From NCBI GenBank assembly GCA_003052455.1, contig QAPD01000044.1:25351-89350 (forward strand): 64,000 bases of DNA, in the 5' to 3' direction. Source of the DNA: Sphaerisporangium cinnabarinum. GTDB lineage: Bacteria > Actinomycetota > Actinomycetes > Actinomycetales > Cellulomonadaceae. A program made the position numbers and the translations under genes. Shown here piece after piece: positions 1 through 8,460 of this stretch (positions are counted from its first letter, which is position 1; every line of letters begins with the position of its first letter). The notes beneath the pieces are model-generated. The model was not told the DNA's origin. It ran no database searches and saw only the letters and a program-made list of their open reading frames with translations.

Positions 1-567
1 GACCTGCCCGACGCCGCGACCGACCACAAGGGCGTCCTGCGCGCCCGGCTGTGGGCCGACGCCCTCGCCGCGCACCTCGCCGGCCGTGCGCGCGTCGTCG
101 AGGTGCGCAGCTCCGACTTCGTCGGGCCCGGGGTCGGCGCCAACGGCCACGTGTCGCGCGTCGTCCCCGCCGCGCTGCGCGGTCGGGCCGTGACGATGAT
201 CGGCCGCACCGACCTTCCGCACTCGTTCACCGACGTGCAGGACGCGGCGCGCACGCTCGTCGCGGCGGCCGCCGACCCGGGGGCGCTCGGTCGCACGTGG
301 CACACCCCGAGCAACCCGCCGCGCACCCAGCGCGAGGCGCTGACCGACGTCCTCGCGAGCGTCGGGCACCCACCGGTCCGGGTGCGCTCGCTGCGCGGCC
401 CCGGGCTCGCGGTCGCCGGGCTGTTCTCGCCGCTGCTGCGCGAGCTGCGCGACCTCGCTTACCAGTGGGAGCGCCCCTACGTCCTCGACGACACCGCGGC
501 CCGCGACCGCTTCGGCATCGAGCCCACGCCGTGGGACGAGGTCTGCCGACGGACCGCCCGCGGCTGA
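1..567 (+). CDS. NAD-dependent epimerase/dehydratase family protein, 3' part
   Basis: The gene enters from the left edge in frame 1, so its start and the N-terminal Rossmann glycine motif lie outside the window; 188 codons remain. What is visible fits the C-terminal half of an extended/atypical SDR: a segment reading SDFVGPG, as in the substrate-side half of nucleotide-sugar epimerase-like proteins, a TDLPHSFTDVQDAA stretch that resembles the region where such proteins recruit a domain partner, and a C-terminal helix ending PTPWDEV. No substrate can be assigned. The stop at 565-567 is embedded in a 14-bp sequence that recurs at the stop of the next gene. Confidence 0.75.
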   Translation, partial: DLPDAATDHKGVLRARLWADALAAHLAGRARVVEVRSSDFVGPGVGANGHVSRVVPAALRGRAVTMIGRTDLPHSFTDVQDAARTLVAAAADPGALGRTWHTPSNPPRTQREALTDVLASVGHPPVRVRSLRGPGLAVAGLFSPLLRELRDLAYQWERPYVLDDTAARDRFGIEPTPWDEVCRRTARG

Positions 568-620
568 CCGGTCGGTAGACCGGTCGCGTGAGGTCGGCAC
601 GTCGTGCGGCGTTCGGCACC
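564..620. repeat. Left copy of imperfect direct repeat flanking the AbiEi-like gene
   Basis: It begins with the 14-mer CTGACCGGTCGGTA (564-577), which contains the stop codon of the upstream gene, and continues with TCGGCAC at 594-600 and again at 613-619, 19 bp apart. The same 14-mer followed by two TCGGCAC boxes 19 bp apart recurs at 1745-1798. Further boxes CTGCCGA lie at 626, 646 and 665. The rest of 568-770 shows no gene. Function unknown. Confidence 0.7.
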
Positions 621-770
621 TGGGGCTGCCGACGCCTCGCACGCGCTGCCGACCCGCGTCCGCGCTGCCGAAGCGCCTGACCGTCGCGCACAGGTGCCGT
701 CGACCGGAGACCGTCCACAGGATCCGTCGGCGCGACGCGCGCGAGCTCCCGGACGGGGCACGCTCGCCCG

Positions 771-1748
771 GTGCACGACGACGACCCGCGCGCCCCCGGC
801 GCACCCCGACGGCCCCCGCTGCTGCTCGCGTCCGAGCACCCGCCCGGGCTCGTGCGTCAGGCCGCGTCCTCCGGGTCCTGGGAGCGGGTGCGGCGGGGCG
901 TCTACCGCGAGACGGGGCCCGCCGAGAGGCTCGGGCCAGCCGACGAGCGCGACCTCGTGCTGGACCGGGCGACCGCGCTCCATCGCACCCTCCGTGCGGA
1001 CCACGTCCTCAGCCACACCACCGCCGCCCTCGTCCACGGCCTGCGTCTGTGGACGGCGCCCCGCGACGTGCACGTGGTGCAGCCCTACCGCCGGTCCGGG
1101 CGCGCGGACCCCACGGTCGCGAGGCACCTCGGACTCGTCGACGCCGTCGACCGGTGCGTCGTCGGTGGTCTGCCGGTGACGACGCCCGCCCGCACCGTCG
1201 CCGACTGCCTGCGCACCCTGAGCCCGCTCGAGGGGCTGGTCGTCGCGGACGCGGCGCTCGCGCGGGGCCTCGCCCGCGAGGACGTCGCGGCCTGCCTGGC
1301 GCGACGGCCCCGGGCTGCCGGGGCACCTCGCGCCCGGCACGTCCTCCGGCTCGCGGACGCCGGTGCCGAGTCCGCCTGGGAGACGTGGCTGCGGTACCTC
1401 GTCCTCCGGCTCGGCCTCCCCCGCCCGTCGACGCAGGTCCCGGTCCGCACCTCGGTCGGTCGGGTCCGCGCGGACCTCGGGTGGGAGCCGTGGCGGCTGC
1501 TGCTGGAGTTCGACGGGCTGGTGAAGTACCGCACGACGGGCGACGGCCTCGCTCCCCGCGAGGACCCGGGTCGCGTCCTCGTCGCGGAGAAGCGACGGCA
1601 CGAGGCGATCGAGGCGACCGGACGTCGCGTGCTGCGGTTCACCGCGCGGGACGCGCCCGACGCCGTCGGCGAGCGGGTCCTGCGGTGGGTGCCGCCCGAC
1701 GTCGTCGCGTCGCTCCGCCCTGACCGTCACCTTCCTCCGCTGCGCTGA
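771..1748 (+). CDS. AbiEi-type antitoxin-like protein with C-terminal nuclease-fold (DUF559/Vsr-like) domain
   Basis: 325 aa from GTG 771. The N-terminal part has the winged-helix look of type IV antitoxin (AbiEi) proteins, with GSWERVRRGVYR at about 35-46 and LSHTTAALVHGLRLW at about 80-94. The C-terminal 120 residues resemble the DUF559/very-short-patch-repair nuclease fold: D235 in VRADLGW, E246 and D248 in LLEFDG, and K274 in AEKRRHEAI could form a PD-(D/E)XK-like site. Such two-domain proteins are common in actinobacteria, normally of unknown function. No AbiEii nucleotidyltransferase partner lies next to it. Each side of the gene carries the same short repeat. A CACGCT box 6 nt before the GTG may be a leaderless promoter. 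Family call fairly sure; activity unknown. Confidence 0.7.
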   Translation: MHDDDPRAPGAPRRPPLLLASEHPPGLVRQAASSGSWERVRRGVYRETGPAERLGPADERDLVLDRATALHRTLRADHVLSHTTAALVHGLRLWTAPRDVHVVQPYRRSGRADPTVARHLGLVDAVDRCVVGGLPVTTPARTVADCLRTLSPLEGLVVADAALARGLAREDVAACLARRPRAAGAPRARHVLRLADAGAESAWETWLRYLVLRLGLPRPSTQVPVRTSVGRVRADLGWEPWRLLLEFDGLVKYRTTGDGLAPREDPGRVLVAEKRRHEAIEATGRRVLRFTARDAPDAVGERVLRWVPPDVVASLRPDRHLPPLR

Positions 1749-1798
1749 CCGGTCGGTACCCCGGCCGCGGTTCGGCACTCACAGCACTCGTCGGCACC
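1745..1798. repeat. Right copy of imperfect direct repeat flanking the AbiEi-like gene
   Basis: The exact 14-mer CTGACCGGTCGGTA (1745-1758) again spans a stop codon (1746-1748) and is followed by TCGGCAC at 1772-1778 and 1791-1797, 19 bp apart as in the left copy at 564-620. The second box is the left half of a 22-bp perfect palindrome. Confidence 0.7.
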
Positions 1799-1833
1799 TC
1801 GAGGTGCCGACCAACGACAGGAGGTGCCGAACC
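1769..1833. repeat. Nested inverted repeats in the intergenic region
   Basis: An outer 10-bp inverted repeat (GGTTCGGCAC at 1769-1778, GTGCCGAACC at 1824-1833) encloses a perfect 22-bp palindrome at 1790-1811 centred on CTCGAG. All arms carry the TCGGCAC/GTGCCGA core. It could be a terminator for the upstream gene, an operator for the downstream helicase operon, or a binding site of the AbiEi-like protein; AbiEi antitoxins are known to bind inverted repeats. Confidence 0.7.
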
Positions 1834-1849
1834 GTCACCACGACCCGCG

Positions 1850-1855
1850 TAGCAT
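1850..1855 (+). promoter_or_regulatory. -10 box TAGCAT of a probable leaderless promoter
   Basis: TAGCAT is followed by 7 nt and then ATG 1863, so transcription would start at or next to the start codon. There is no Shine-Dalgarno sequence. This supports the start chosen for the helicase-associated gene. Confidence 0.5.
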
Positions 1856-1862
1856 CGGACGG

Positions 1863-4307
1863 ATGGCCTCCTCCCGGCCCGAGCGGGCTCCGACGTACAG
1901 CGAGTCGCTGCGCCAGCGCGACGACGACGCGCTGGTCACCCTGCTCACGGGGCGCCCCGACCTCGCCACGCCCTCCCCCTCGACGCTGCTCTCGCTCGCG
2001 GCGCGCGCGATGAACCGCACGAGCCTCGAGCGCGCGCTCGCCGGCCTCGACGAGCTGACGCTGCACGTGCTCGAGTCGGTCCTGGTGCTCGACTCCGTGG
2101 GCACCCCCGCGACGGCGGCCGCGGTGGCCCGCGCGACGGGCGTGGACCGCGCGTCGGTCACCGCGGCGCTCGAGCGCCTCGACGAGCTCGCGCTCGTCTG
2201 GTCGCCCGGCACGCGCTCGGCCGGGTTCCGCCCGGCGCCCGGGACGGCCGAGGTGCTCGGCCCGCACCCCGCGGGCCTGGGCCCGGTCTCCGGCGGCACG
2301 GGCGGTGCCCCGGCGCCGTCCGCCGTCCTGCCCGACGACGCACCCCCGGGCGCGCGCGCCATCCTCGACGCGCTCGCGTGGGGGCCGCCCGTCGGCGTCG
2401 CCCCGCGCTCCGACCCGTCCGCACGCCGGGCGACGGCCTGGCTGGTCGAGCGCGGCTACCTCCGCGCGACCGACGAGCGGCACGTCGTCCTGCCGCGCGA
2501 GGTGGGGCTCGCGCTGCGCGGCGGCCGCACCCACCGCGACGTGCGCACGACGCCGCCCGTGCCCGAGGTGCGCGAGCTTCCTGCGGCGACGGTCGAGGCG
2601 GAGTCCGCGAGCGCCGGGCTGGAGGCGGTGCGCCTCGTCGCGCGCCTCGTGACGCACTGGACCGAGCACCCGCCGGGCGTCCTGCGCGCGGGGGGCCTCG
2701 GGGTGCGCGACCTGCGCCGTGCGGCCCTCGCGCTCGAGGTCGACGACGCGACGGCGGCCGCGGTCGTCGAGCTCGCCGCGGCGGCAGGCCTCGTGGCCGA
2801 CGACGGCGACGACCCGCCCACGTTCGCCCCGACCCCGACAGCCGAGGACTGGCTCGACGACGACCTGGGCGACCGGTGGGCGACGCTGGCGCGCGGGTGG
2901 TGGCGGTCGCGCCGCACGCCGTGGCTCGTCGGGAGCCGTGACGAGAAGGGCGCCCTGCGCGCCGCGCTCGACCCCGAGCTGTGGCGGCCCTGGGTCCCGC
3001 GGCTACGCCGCTCGGTCCTCGACGTGCTCGCCCTCGCGCCCGACCGGCCGCTCGACGCGTCCGACGTCGTCGCGGTCCTGCGCTGGCGCACGCCGCGCGC
3101 GGTGCCGCCGGAGCAGGCCGTCGCGGGGCTGCTGCGCGAGGCCGCGCTGCTCGGGGTGACGGGCGCGGGCGCGCTCGCGCCCCCGGGTCGGGCGCTCGTC
3201 GCGGGCGACGACCCCGCGGCGTCGGCGGAGCCCGTGGACCTGGGCGCCGCGTTCGAGGCCGTGCTCCCGCCCGAGGTGGGCGACCTCCTGCTCCAGGGCG
3301 ATCTCACGGGCATCGTGCCGGGCCGGCCGTCGCGCACGCTCGAGCGGCTCGTGGAGGTCGCCGCCGACGTCGAGTCGCGCGGTGCCGCGACCACGGTCCG
3401 GTTCACGCCGGAGTCCGTGCTGCGCGCGCTCGACCGGGGCGCGACGGCCGACGAGCTGCTCGCCGAGCTCGCGTCGCACTCCCGCACGCCCGTGCCCCAG
3501 CCGCTGGAGTACCTGGTGCGCGACACCGCGCGCCGCCACGGGCGCGTGCGCGTCGGGACGGCGTCGTCGTACGTGCGCGCCGAGGACCCGGTGCTCCTCG
3601 CGGGCATCGCGGAGGACCCCGCGCTGCGCGGCCTCGGCCTGGTGCTCCTCGCGCCGACCGTGCTCGCCGCCGGCGCACCGGCCGGGGAGCTGCAGGACGC
3701 GCTGCGGGCGCGGGGCGTGCCGTCGGTCGTGGAGGGCCCGGACGGGCGCGTGCTCGTCGCGGACCGTGCGGGCCGGCGCGACCTGCCCGACGCCGCTGGC
3801 CCGGCCCGGCGAGGACGGGCCGGGTCGGTCGTCGGACGGCGCAGGAACCGCACCCGGACCGGCGTCGTGCCGGGTTCCGGGGCGCGCGTCGACGAGGCGC
3901 GGGACGCGGCCGGGAGCGGCGCGCAGCGGTTCGCCGACCTCGTCGCCCGGCTGCGCGCCGCGGACACGCGCTCGGCGGAGCAGGCCCAGGCCCGCGCGGC
4001 CGGAGGGGCACGCGCGGACGGCGACGGGTCGCGCCGGGGTGGGGGGACGGCGTCGGGCAGGGCGGGACGCGGGGACGACGGACCCGAGGGAACAAGCGAC
4101 CCGGTGGCGGCGTTGGGGCTGCTGCGCGAGGCGATCGCGGACGGCGCCATGGTGTGGCTCGAGGTCGTCGGGCCGACGGGCGCGCCGGACCGCCGCCGCG
4201 TGCGGCCCCTCACGCTCGACGCCGGTCGGTTGCGCGCGCAGGACCCGGCCCGCGACGCCGAGCTCACGGTCGCGGTCCACCGCATCGCGTCCGTGACCCC
4301 GGACTGA
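1863..4307 (+). CDS. Helicase-associated domain protein, partner of XPB helicase
   Basis: 814 aa; ATG 1863 is preferred over an in-frame upstream GTG because a -10-like TAGCAT sits 7 nt before it. The protein is rich in Ala, Arg and Asp and has repeated winged-helix-like segments. It resembles the large actinobacterial 'helicase-associated' proteins (Helicase_C_3 type, like M. tuberculosis Rv0862c), which lie beside the XPB gene. There is no Walker motif, so it should not be an ATPase itself. Residues from about 640 to 750 form a low-complexity basic, Gly/Arg-rich linker before a conserved C-terminal block (about 755-814). The XPB gene follows after 91 bp in the same direction, so the two are probably co-transcribed and act together on DNA. 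Confidence 0.8.
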   Translation: MASSRPERAPTYSESLRQRDDDALVTLLTGRPDLATPSPSTLLSLAARAMNRTSLERALAGLDELTLHVLESVLVLDSVGTPATAAAVARATGVDRASVTAALERLDELALVWSPGTRSAGFRPAPGTAEVLGPHPAGLGPVSGGTGGAPAPSAVLPDDAPPGARAILDALAWGPPVGVAPRSDPSARRATAWLVERGYLRATDERHVVLPREVGLALRGGRTHRDVRTTPPVPEVRELPAATVEAESASAGLEAVRLVARLVTHWTEHPPGVLRAGGLGVRDLRRAALALEVDDATAAAVVELAAAAGLVADDGDDPPTFAPTPTAEDWLDDDLGDRWATLARGWWRSRRTPWLVGSRDEKGALRAALDPELWRPWVPRLRRSVLDVLALAPDRPLDASDVVAVLRWRTPRAVPPEQAVAGLLREAALLGVTGAGALAPPGRALVAGDDPAASAEPVDLGAAFEAVLPPEVGDLLLQGDLTGIVPGRPSRTLERLVEVAADVESRGAATTVRFTPESVLRALDRGATADELLAELASHSRTPVPQPLEYLVRDTARRHGRVRVGTASSYVRAEDPVLLAGIAEDPALRGLGLVLLAPTVLAAGAPAGELQDALRARGVPSVVEGPDGRVLVADRAGRRDLPDAAGPARRGRAGSVVGRRRNRTRTGVVPGSGARVDEARDAAGSGAQRFADLVARLRAADTRSAEQAQARAAGGARADGDGSRRGGGTASGRAGRGDDGPEGTSDPVAALGLLREAIADGAMVWLEVVGPTGAPDRRRVRPLTLDAGRLRAQDPARDAELTVAVHRIASVTPD

Positions 4308-4398
4308 CCCCGGACCACAACCCGCGCCCGCCATCGACACCGCCCCCGGACCGACCACGGACCGCTCGACCCTCGGCCACCCACGGCAAGGAGAACGC

Positions 4399-6078
4399 AT
4401 GACCGACGGACCTCTCATCGTCCAGAGCGACAAGTCGCTCCTGCTCGAGGTCGACCACCCCCGTGCCGACGACGCGCGCCGGGCCATCGCACCGTTCGCC
4501 GAGCTCGAGCGCGCCCCCGAGCACGTCCACACCTACCGGCTCACGCCGCTCGGCCTGTGGAACGCGCGCGCGGCCGGGCACGACGCCGAGCAGGTCGTCA
4601 ACACGCTCATCGAGTACTCGCGCTACCCGGTGCCGCACGCGCTGCTCATCGACGTGGCGGAGACGATGTCGCGGTACGGGCGGCTCACGCTCGCGCAGCA
4701 CCCGACGCACGGGCTCGTGCTCGAGGCGACGGACCGCGCCGTCCTCGCCGAGGTGCTCAAGTCCAAGCGCACCGCCGGGCTGGTGGGCGACCGGATCGAC
4801 GACACGACCGTCGTCGTGCACCCGTCCGAGCGCGGCCACCTCAAGCAGGTGCTGGTGAAGCTCGGCTGGCCCGCCGAGGACCTCGCCGGGTACGTCGACG
4901 GCGAGAAGCACGCCATCGCGCTCAGCCCGACGACGCCGCCGCGCACCGAGGGCGAGGAGCCGAAGCCCTGGGAGATGCGCCCGTACCAGGCGCAGGCGGT
5001 GGACGGGTTCTGGCACGGCGGGAGCGGCGTCGTCGTGCTGCCGTGCGGCGCGGGCAAGACGATCGTCGGCGCGGGTGCGATGGCGAGGTCCGGGACGACG
5101 ACGCTCATCCTCGTGACGAACACGGTCAGCGCGCGCCAGTGGCGCGACGAGCTCGTGCGGCGCACGACGCTCACCGAGGACGAGATCGGCGAGTACTCCG
5201 GCGCGCGCAAGGAGATCAAGCCCGTCACGATCGCGACCTACCAGGTGCTGACGACGAAGCGCAAGGGCGTGTACACGCACCTCGAGCTGCTCGACGCCCG
5301 CGACTGGGGGCTCGTCGTGTACGACGAGGTGCACCTGCTGCCCGCGCCGATCTTCCGCATGACGGCGGACCTGCAGGCTCGCCGCCGCCTCGGGCTCACC
5401 GCGACGCTCGTGCGCGAGGACGGCCGGGAGGACGAGGTGTTCTCGCTCATCGGGCCCAAGCGGTACGACGCCCCGTGGAAGGACATCGAGGCGCAGGGCT
5501 ACATCGCGCCCGCGGACTGCGTCGAGGTGCGCCTCACGCTGCCCGAGTCCGACCGCATGACGTACGCCGTCGCCGAGCCCGAGGACAAGTACCGGCTCGC
5601 CGCGACCGCCACGGGCAAGAACCGGGTCGTGGAGCAGATCGTCGCGCAGCACCCGGACGACCAGGTGCTCGTGATCGGCCAGTACCTCGACCAGCTCGAG
5701 GAGCTGTCGCAGCACCTCGGCGCGCCGCTCATCACGGGCGCGACGACGGTCCGCGAGCGCCAGCGCCTGTTCGACGCGTTCCGCACGGGCGAGATCTCGC
5801 GGCTCGTCGTGTCGAAGGTCGCGAACTTCTCCATCGACCTGCCCGAGGCGTCGGTCGCGATCCAGGTCTCCGGGTCGTTCGGGTCGCGCCAGGAGGAGGC
5901 CCAGCGCCTCGGTCGCGTCATGCGCCCCAAGGCCGACGGCCGCACCGCGCACTTCTACGCCGTCGTCGCGCGCGACACGGTGGACCAGGACTTCGCGGCC
6001 CACCGCCAGCGGTTCCTGGCGGAGCAGGGGTACGCCTATCGCATCGTCGACGCGGAGGACCTCGGCGTCGTGCAGTGA
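4399..6078 (+). CDS. XPB/Ssl2-type DNA repair helicase
   Basis: 559 aa, superfamily 2 DNA helicase with 3'-5' polarity in characterised bacterial XPB proteins. Visible motifs: Walker A LPCGAGKT (about 214-221), DEVH box at 309-312, the XPB-specific RED motif at 339-341 (LVREDGRED), and C-terminal helicase motif QRLGRVMRPK near 500. The N-terminal about 190 residues match the damage-recognition region of bacterial XPB. Start ATG 4399 has AAGGAGAA eight bases upstream. The pairing with the preceding helicase-associated gene is as in mycobacteria. The last codons lie in a perfect 100-bp tandem duplication that extends past the stop, so the C-terminal coding end is present three times. Confidence 0.93.
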   Translation: MTDGPLIVQSDKSLLLEVDHPRADDARRAIAPFAELERAPEHVHTYRLTPLGLWNARAAGHDAEQVVNTLIEYSRYPVPHALLIDVAETMSRYGRLTLAQHPTHGLVLEATDRAVLAEVLKSKRTAGLVGDRIDDTTVVVHPSERGHLKQVLVKLGWPAEDLAGYVDGEKHAIALSPTTPPRTEGEEPKPWEMRPYQAQAVDGFWHGGSGVVVLPCGAGKTIVGAGAMARSGTTTLILVTNTVSARQWRDELVRRTTLTEDEIGEYSGARKEIKPVTIATYQVLTTKRKGVYTHLELLDARDWGLVVYDEVHLLPAPIFRMTADLQARRRLGLTATLVREDGREDEVFSLIGPKRYDAPWKDIEAQGYIAPADCVEVRLTLPESDRMTYAVAEPEDKYRLAATATGKNRVVEQIVAQHPDDQVLVIGQYLDQLEELSQHLGAPLITGATTVRERQRLFDAFRTGEISRLVVSKVANFSIDLPEASVAIQVSGSFGSRQEEAQRLGRVMRPKADGRTAHFYAVVARDTVDQDFAAHRQRFLAEQGYAYRIVDAEDLGVVQ

Positions 6079-6279
6079 CGGGTGGGGGTCCCGCGACGCA
6101 GGAGCGCGGCACCCGCCCGGCACGGAACGACGCCGGGGGCCGACCAAGAACGCGGAGGACCTCGGCGTCGTGCAGTGACGGGTGGGGGTCCCGCGACGCA
6201 GGAGCGCGGCACCCGCCCGGCACGGAACGACGCCGGGGGCCGACCAAGAACGCGGAGGACCTCGGCGTCGTGCAGTGAC
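6050..6279. repeat. Perfect 100-bp tandem repeat, about 2.3 copies
   Basis: Bases 6050-6149 are repeated without a mismatch at 6150-6249, and the first 30 bases again at 6250-6279. The unit starts in the last nine codons of the XPB gene, includes its stop, and contains a small hairpin (CCCGGC/GCCGGG with 10-nt loop at 6116-6137 and 6216-6237). Because 100 is not a multiple of three, later copies sit in other frames. Loss or gain of whole units would leave XPB intact. Confidence 0.95.
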
Positions 6280-6334
6280 AGAGGGCCCCGCGGCACCGAT
6301 TGCGGGTCCTGGGCGGCTGGGAAAGGATCGGGCC

Positions 6335-8380
6335 GTGAGCACGGCCGATCGTCCCTGGCACCCCCGCGCGGCCGGGGGCCGCGGCGCCCGCGCGTTCCTC
6401 GCCCTCGTCGTCTCGACGCTCGTCGGGCTGCTGACGTGCGTCGCCCTCGTCGCCACGCCGGGCTTCGCGCACGCCGTCCCGCCGATGGACGTGACGGACG
6501 AGATCACCGACCCGTCCGGCGTCCTCGGGGACCGCACGGACGACGTGCGCGCGGCGCTCGACCGCCTGGCCCAGGACACGGACCTCCAGCTCTTCGTCGT
6601 GTACGTGGACGACCTCGACGGCATGGACGGCGTCGACTGGGCGAACGCGACGGCGAACCAGTCGGGGCTGGGGGTCGACGACCTGCTGCTGGCCGTCGGG
6701 ACGCAGGACCGGCGGTACGGGCTGTCGTACGACAACAACGTCCCGCTGTCGGACGCCGAGCTGGACCGGATCACGTCCGCGGTGGAGGACGAGTTGCGCG
6801 CCGACGACTGGGCGGGTGCGGCCATCGCGGCGGCCGAGGTGGCGCGCGGGGCGAGCCAGGGCTCGGGCGGCGTGTCGTGGTTCTGGGTCCTGCTCGTCGG
6901 CGGCGTGCTCGTGATCGTGGTCGTGGTGGTCGCCCGCGCGGCGGGACGACGCCGCCGGGCCGCGACCGCCGTCGGTCCGGCGGACGACCCGCTCGCGGCG
7001 CTGCCCACGGCCGAGCTGGACCGTCGCGCGAGCGCCGCCCTCGTGGCCATCGACGACGCCGTGAAGACGTCCGAGCAGGAGCTCGGCTTCGCGCAGGCGC
7101 AGTTCGGGATCGAGGCGACGCAGCAGTTCTCCGCCGCGCTCGCCGAGGGCAGGCAGCGGGTCGCGGAGGCGTTCGCGCTGCGCCAGCAGCTCGACGACGA
7201 CCAGCCCGAGACGGAGCCCCAGGCGCGGCAGCTGATGGCGCGCATCGTCACCTTGTGCGACGAGGTCGCGGACTCGCTCGACGCCCAGTCCCGCACGTTC
7301 GACGAGCTGCGCGACCTGCAGGCCCGCGCGCCGCAGGTGCTCGACGAGACCGACCAGCGCGCGACCGAGGTGCTCGGCCGTGTGGAGCCCGCGCGCGCGA
7401 CGCTCGAGGCGCTCGGGCGCACGTACCCGTCGACGGCGCTCGCGTCCGTCGCGCAGAACCCCGAGCAGGCGCAGGCGCTCCTCACGGGCGCGCGCGAGTC
7501 GGTGGCGCGCGGTCGGGAGGCGCTCGCCGGCAAGGACCGGGCGACGGCCGTCGCGCTCGCGCGGGCCGCGCAGAACGCCGTCGGCCAGGCGGTGACGCTG
7601 CTCGACGCCGTCGACCGCGCGGGCACCGATCTCGCCGAGTCCGGTCCGCGCCTCGACCGAGGCGTCGCGTCGATCACGTCCGACATCGCGGACGCCGGGC
7701 GGCTCGCCCCCGGGGATCCCGCGGTCGCGCCGGCGCTCGCGGAGGCGCAGGCCGCCGTGGCGGCGGCCGGGGCCGCGCGCGACGGCGGCGACCCGCTCGC
7801 CGCGCTCCGTCGGCTCACGGACGCGGAGGCGGCGCTCGACGCCGTCCTCGCCCCGTTCCGCGAGCGTGCCGAGCAGGCGGCGCGGGCGAACGCGCTGCTG
7901 CGCGAGACCCTCGCGCGCGTCGACTCGCAGGTCCGCGCGACGAACGACTTCATCGAGACCCGGCGCGGCGCCGTCGGCCCGGAGGCACGGACCCGGCTCG
8001 CGGAGGCGATCCGCCTGCTCGGCGAGGCACGCGCGCTCCAGCCGACCGACCCGGTCGCCGCGCTCCAGCGCGCGCAGCAGGCCGACGCGCAGGCGCAGTC
8101 CGCGGCCCAGCGCGCGCAGCAGGACGCGTCGAGCTGGCAGTCGTCCCAGGGTGGCGGGTTCGGCGGGGGTGGCGGCAGCAACGTCGGGGGCATGGTCCTC
8201 GGCGGGATCCTCCTCGACTCCATCCTCCGCGGCGGGGGCGGCGGCGGACGCTCCGGCGGGTTCGGCGGCGGCAGCTTCGGCGGCGGCTACGGGGGTGGCG
8301 GGTTCGGCGGCGGACGCTCCGGCGGACGGTCGGGCGGCCGGTCCTCGGGCGGGCGCTCCGGCCGCGGCGGACGCTTCTGA
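6335..8380 (+). CDS. TPM-domain membrane protein with glycine-rich tail
   Basis: 681 aa from GTG 6335, chosen because GGAAAGGA lies 8 nt upstream and a signal-like segment follows at once. Order of parts: basic N-terminus; hydrophobic segment about 20-42 ending FAHA (possible signal cleavage); TPM domain about 50-180 with DPSGVLGDRTDDV; transmembrane helix about 187-205; long Ala/Gln/Glu-rich, predicted coiled-coil region about 225-600 facing the cytoplasm; and a Gly/Ser/Phe/Arg-rich tail after about 610. TPM proteins are linked to membrane-protein quality control and photosystem repair in other lineages; function in actinobacteria is not settled. The pspA gene follows 80 bp downstream, which suggests an envelope-stress role. 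Confidence 0.85.
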   Translation: MSTADRPWHPRAAGGRGARAFLALVVSTLVGLLTCVALVATPGFAHAVPPMDVTDEITDPSGVLGDRTDDVRAALDRLAQDTDLQLFVVYVDDLDGMDGVDWANATANQSGLGVDDLLLAVGTQDRRYGLSYDNNVPLSDAELDRITSAVEDELRADDWAGAAIAAAEVARGASQGSGGVSWFWVLLVGGVLVIVVVVVARAAGRRRRAATAVGPADDPLAALPTAELDRRASAALVAIDDAVKTSEQELGFAQAQFGIEATQQFSAALAEGRQRVAEAFALRQQLDDDQPETEPQARQLMARIVTLCDEVADSLDAQSRTFDELRDLQARAPQVLDETDQRATEVLGRVEPARATLEALGRTYPSTALASVAQNPEQAQALLTGARESVARGREALAGKDRATAVALARAAQNAVGQAVTLLDAVDRAGTDLAESGPRLDRGVASITSDIADAGRLAPGDPAVAPALAEAQAAVAAAGAARDGGDPLAALRRLTDAEAALDAVLAPFRERAEQAARANALLRETLARVDSQVRATNDFIETRRGAVGPEARTRLAEAIRLLGEARALQPTDPVAALQRAQQADAQAQSAAQRAQQDASSWQSSQGGGFGGGGGSNVGGMVLGGILLDSILRGGGGGGRSGGFGGGSFGGGYGGGGFGGGRSGGRSGGRSSGGRSGRGGRF

Positions 8381-8460
8381 GGACGGGCGGCACCTGACGC
8401 GCCGCACCACGGCACGACGCACACGACCAGCACGAGACGGCTCACCAGAGAGGGACGACC

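Noticed and set aside
771..1748. Full AbiE toxin-antitoxin system
   Set aside because: No AbiEii-type nucleotidyltransferase gene is adjacent on either strand; only the antitoxin-like fusion is present.
6050..6279. Possible CRISPR array
   Set aside because: The repeat is one 100-bp unit with no spacers, and there are no cas genes in the window.
4264..8223. Very long open frame on the minus strand across XPB and the TPM gene
   Set aside because: It is antisense to two clear genes, has low-complexity Arg/Ser/Ala content, and reflects lack of A/T-rich stop codons in GC-rich DNA. The same holds for other long shadows, e.g. 54607-57144 plus and 57606-60722 plus.
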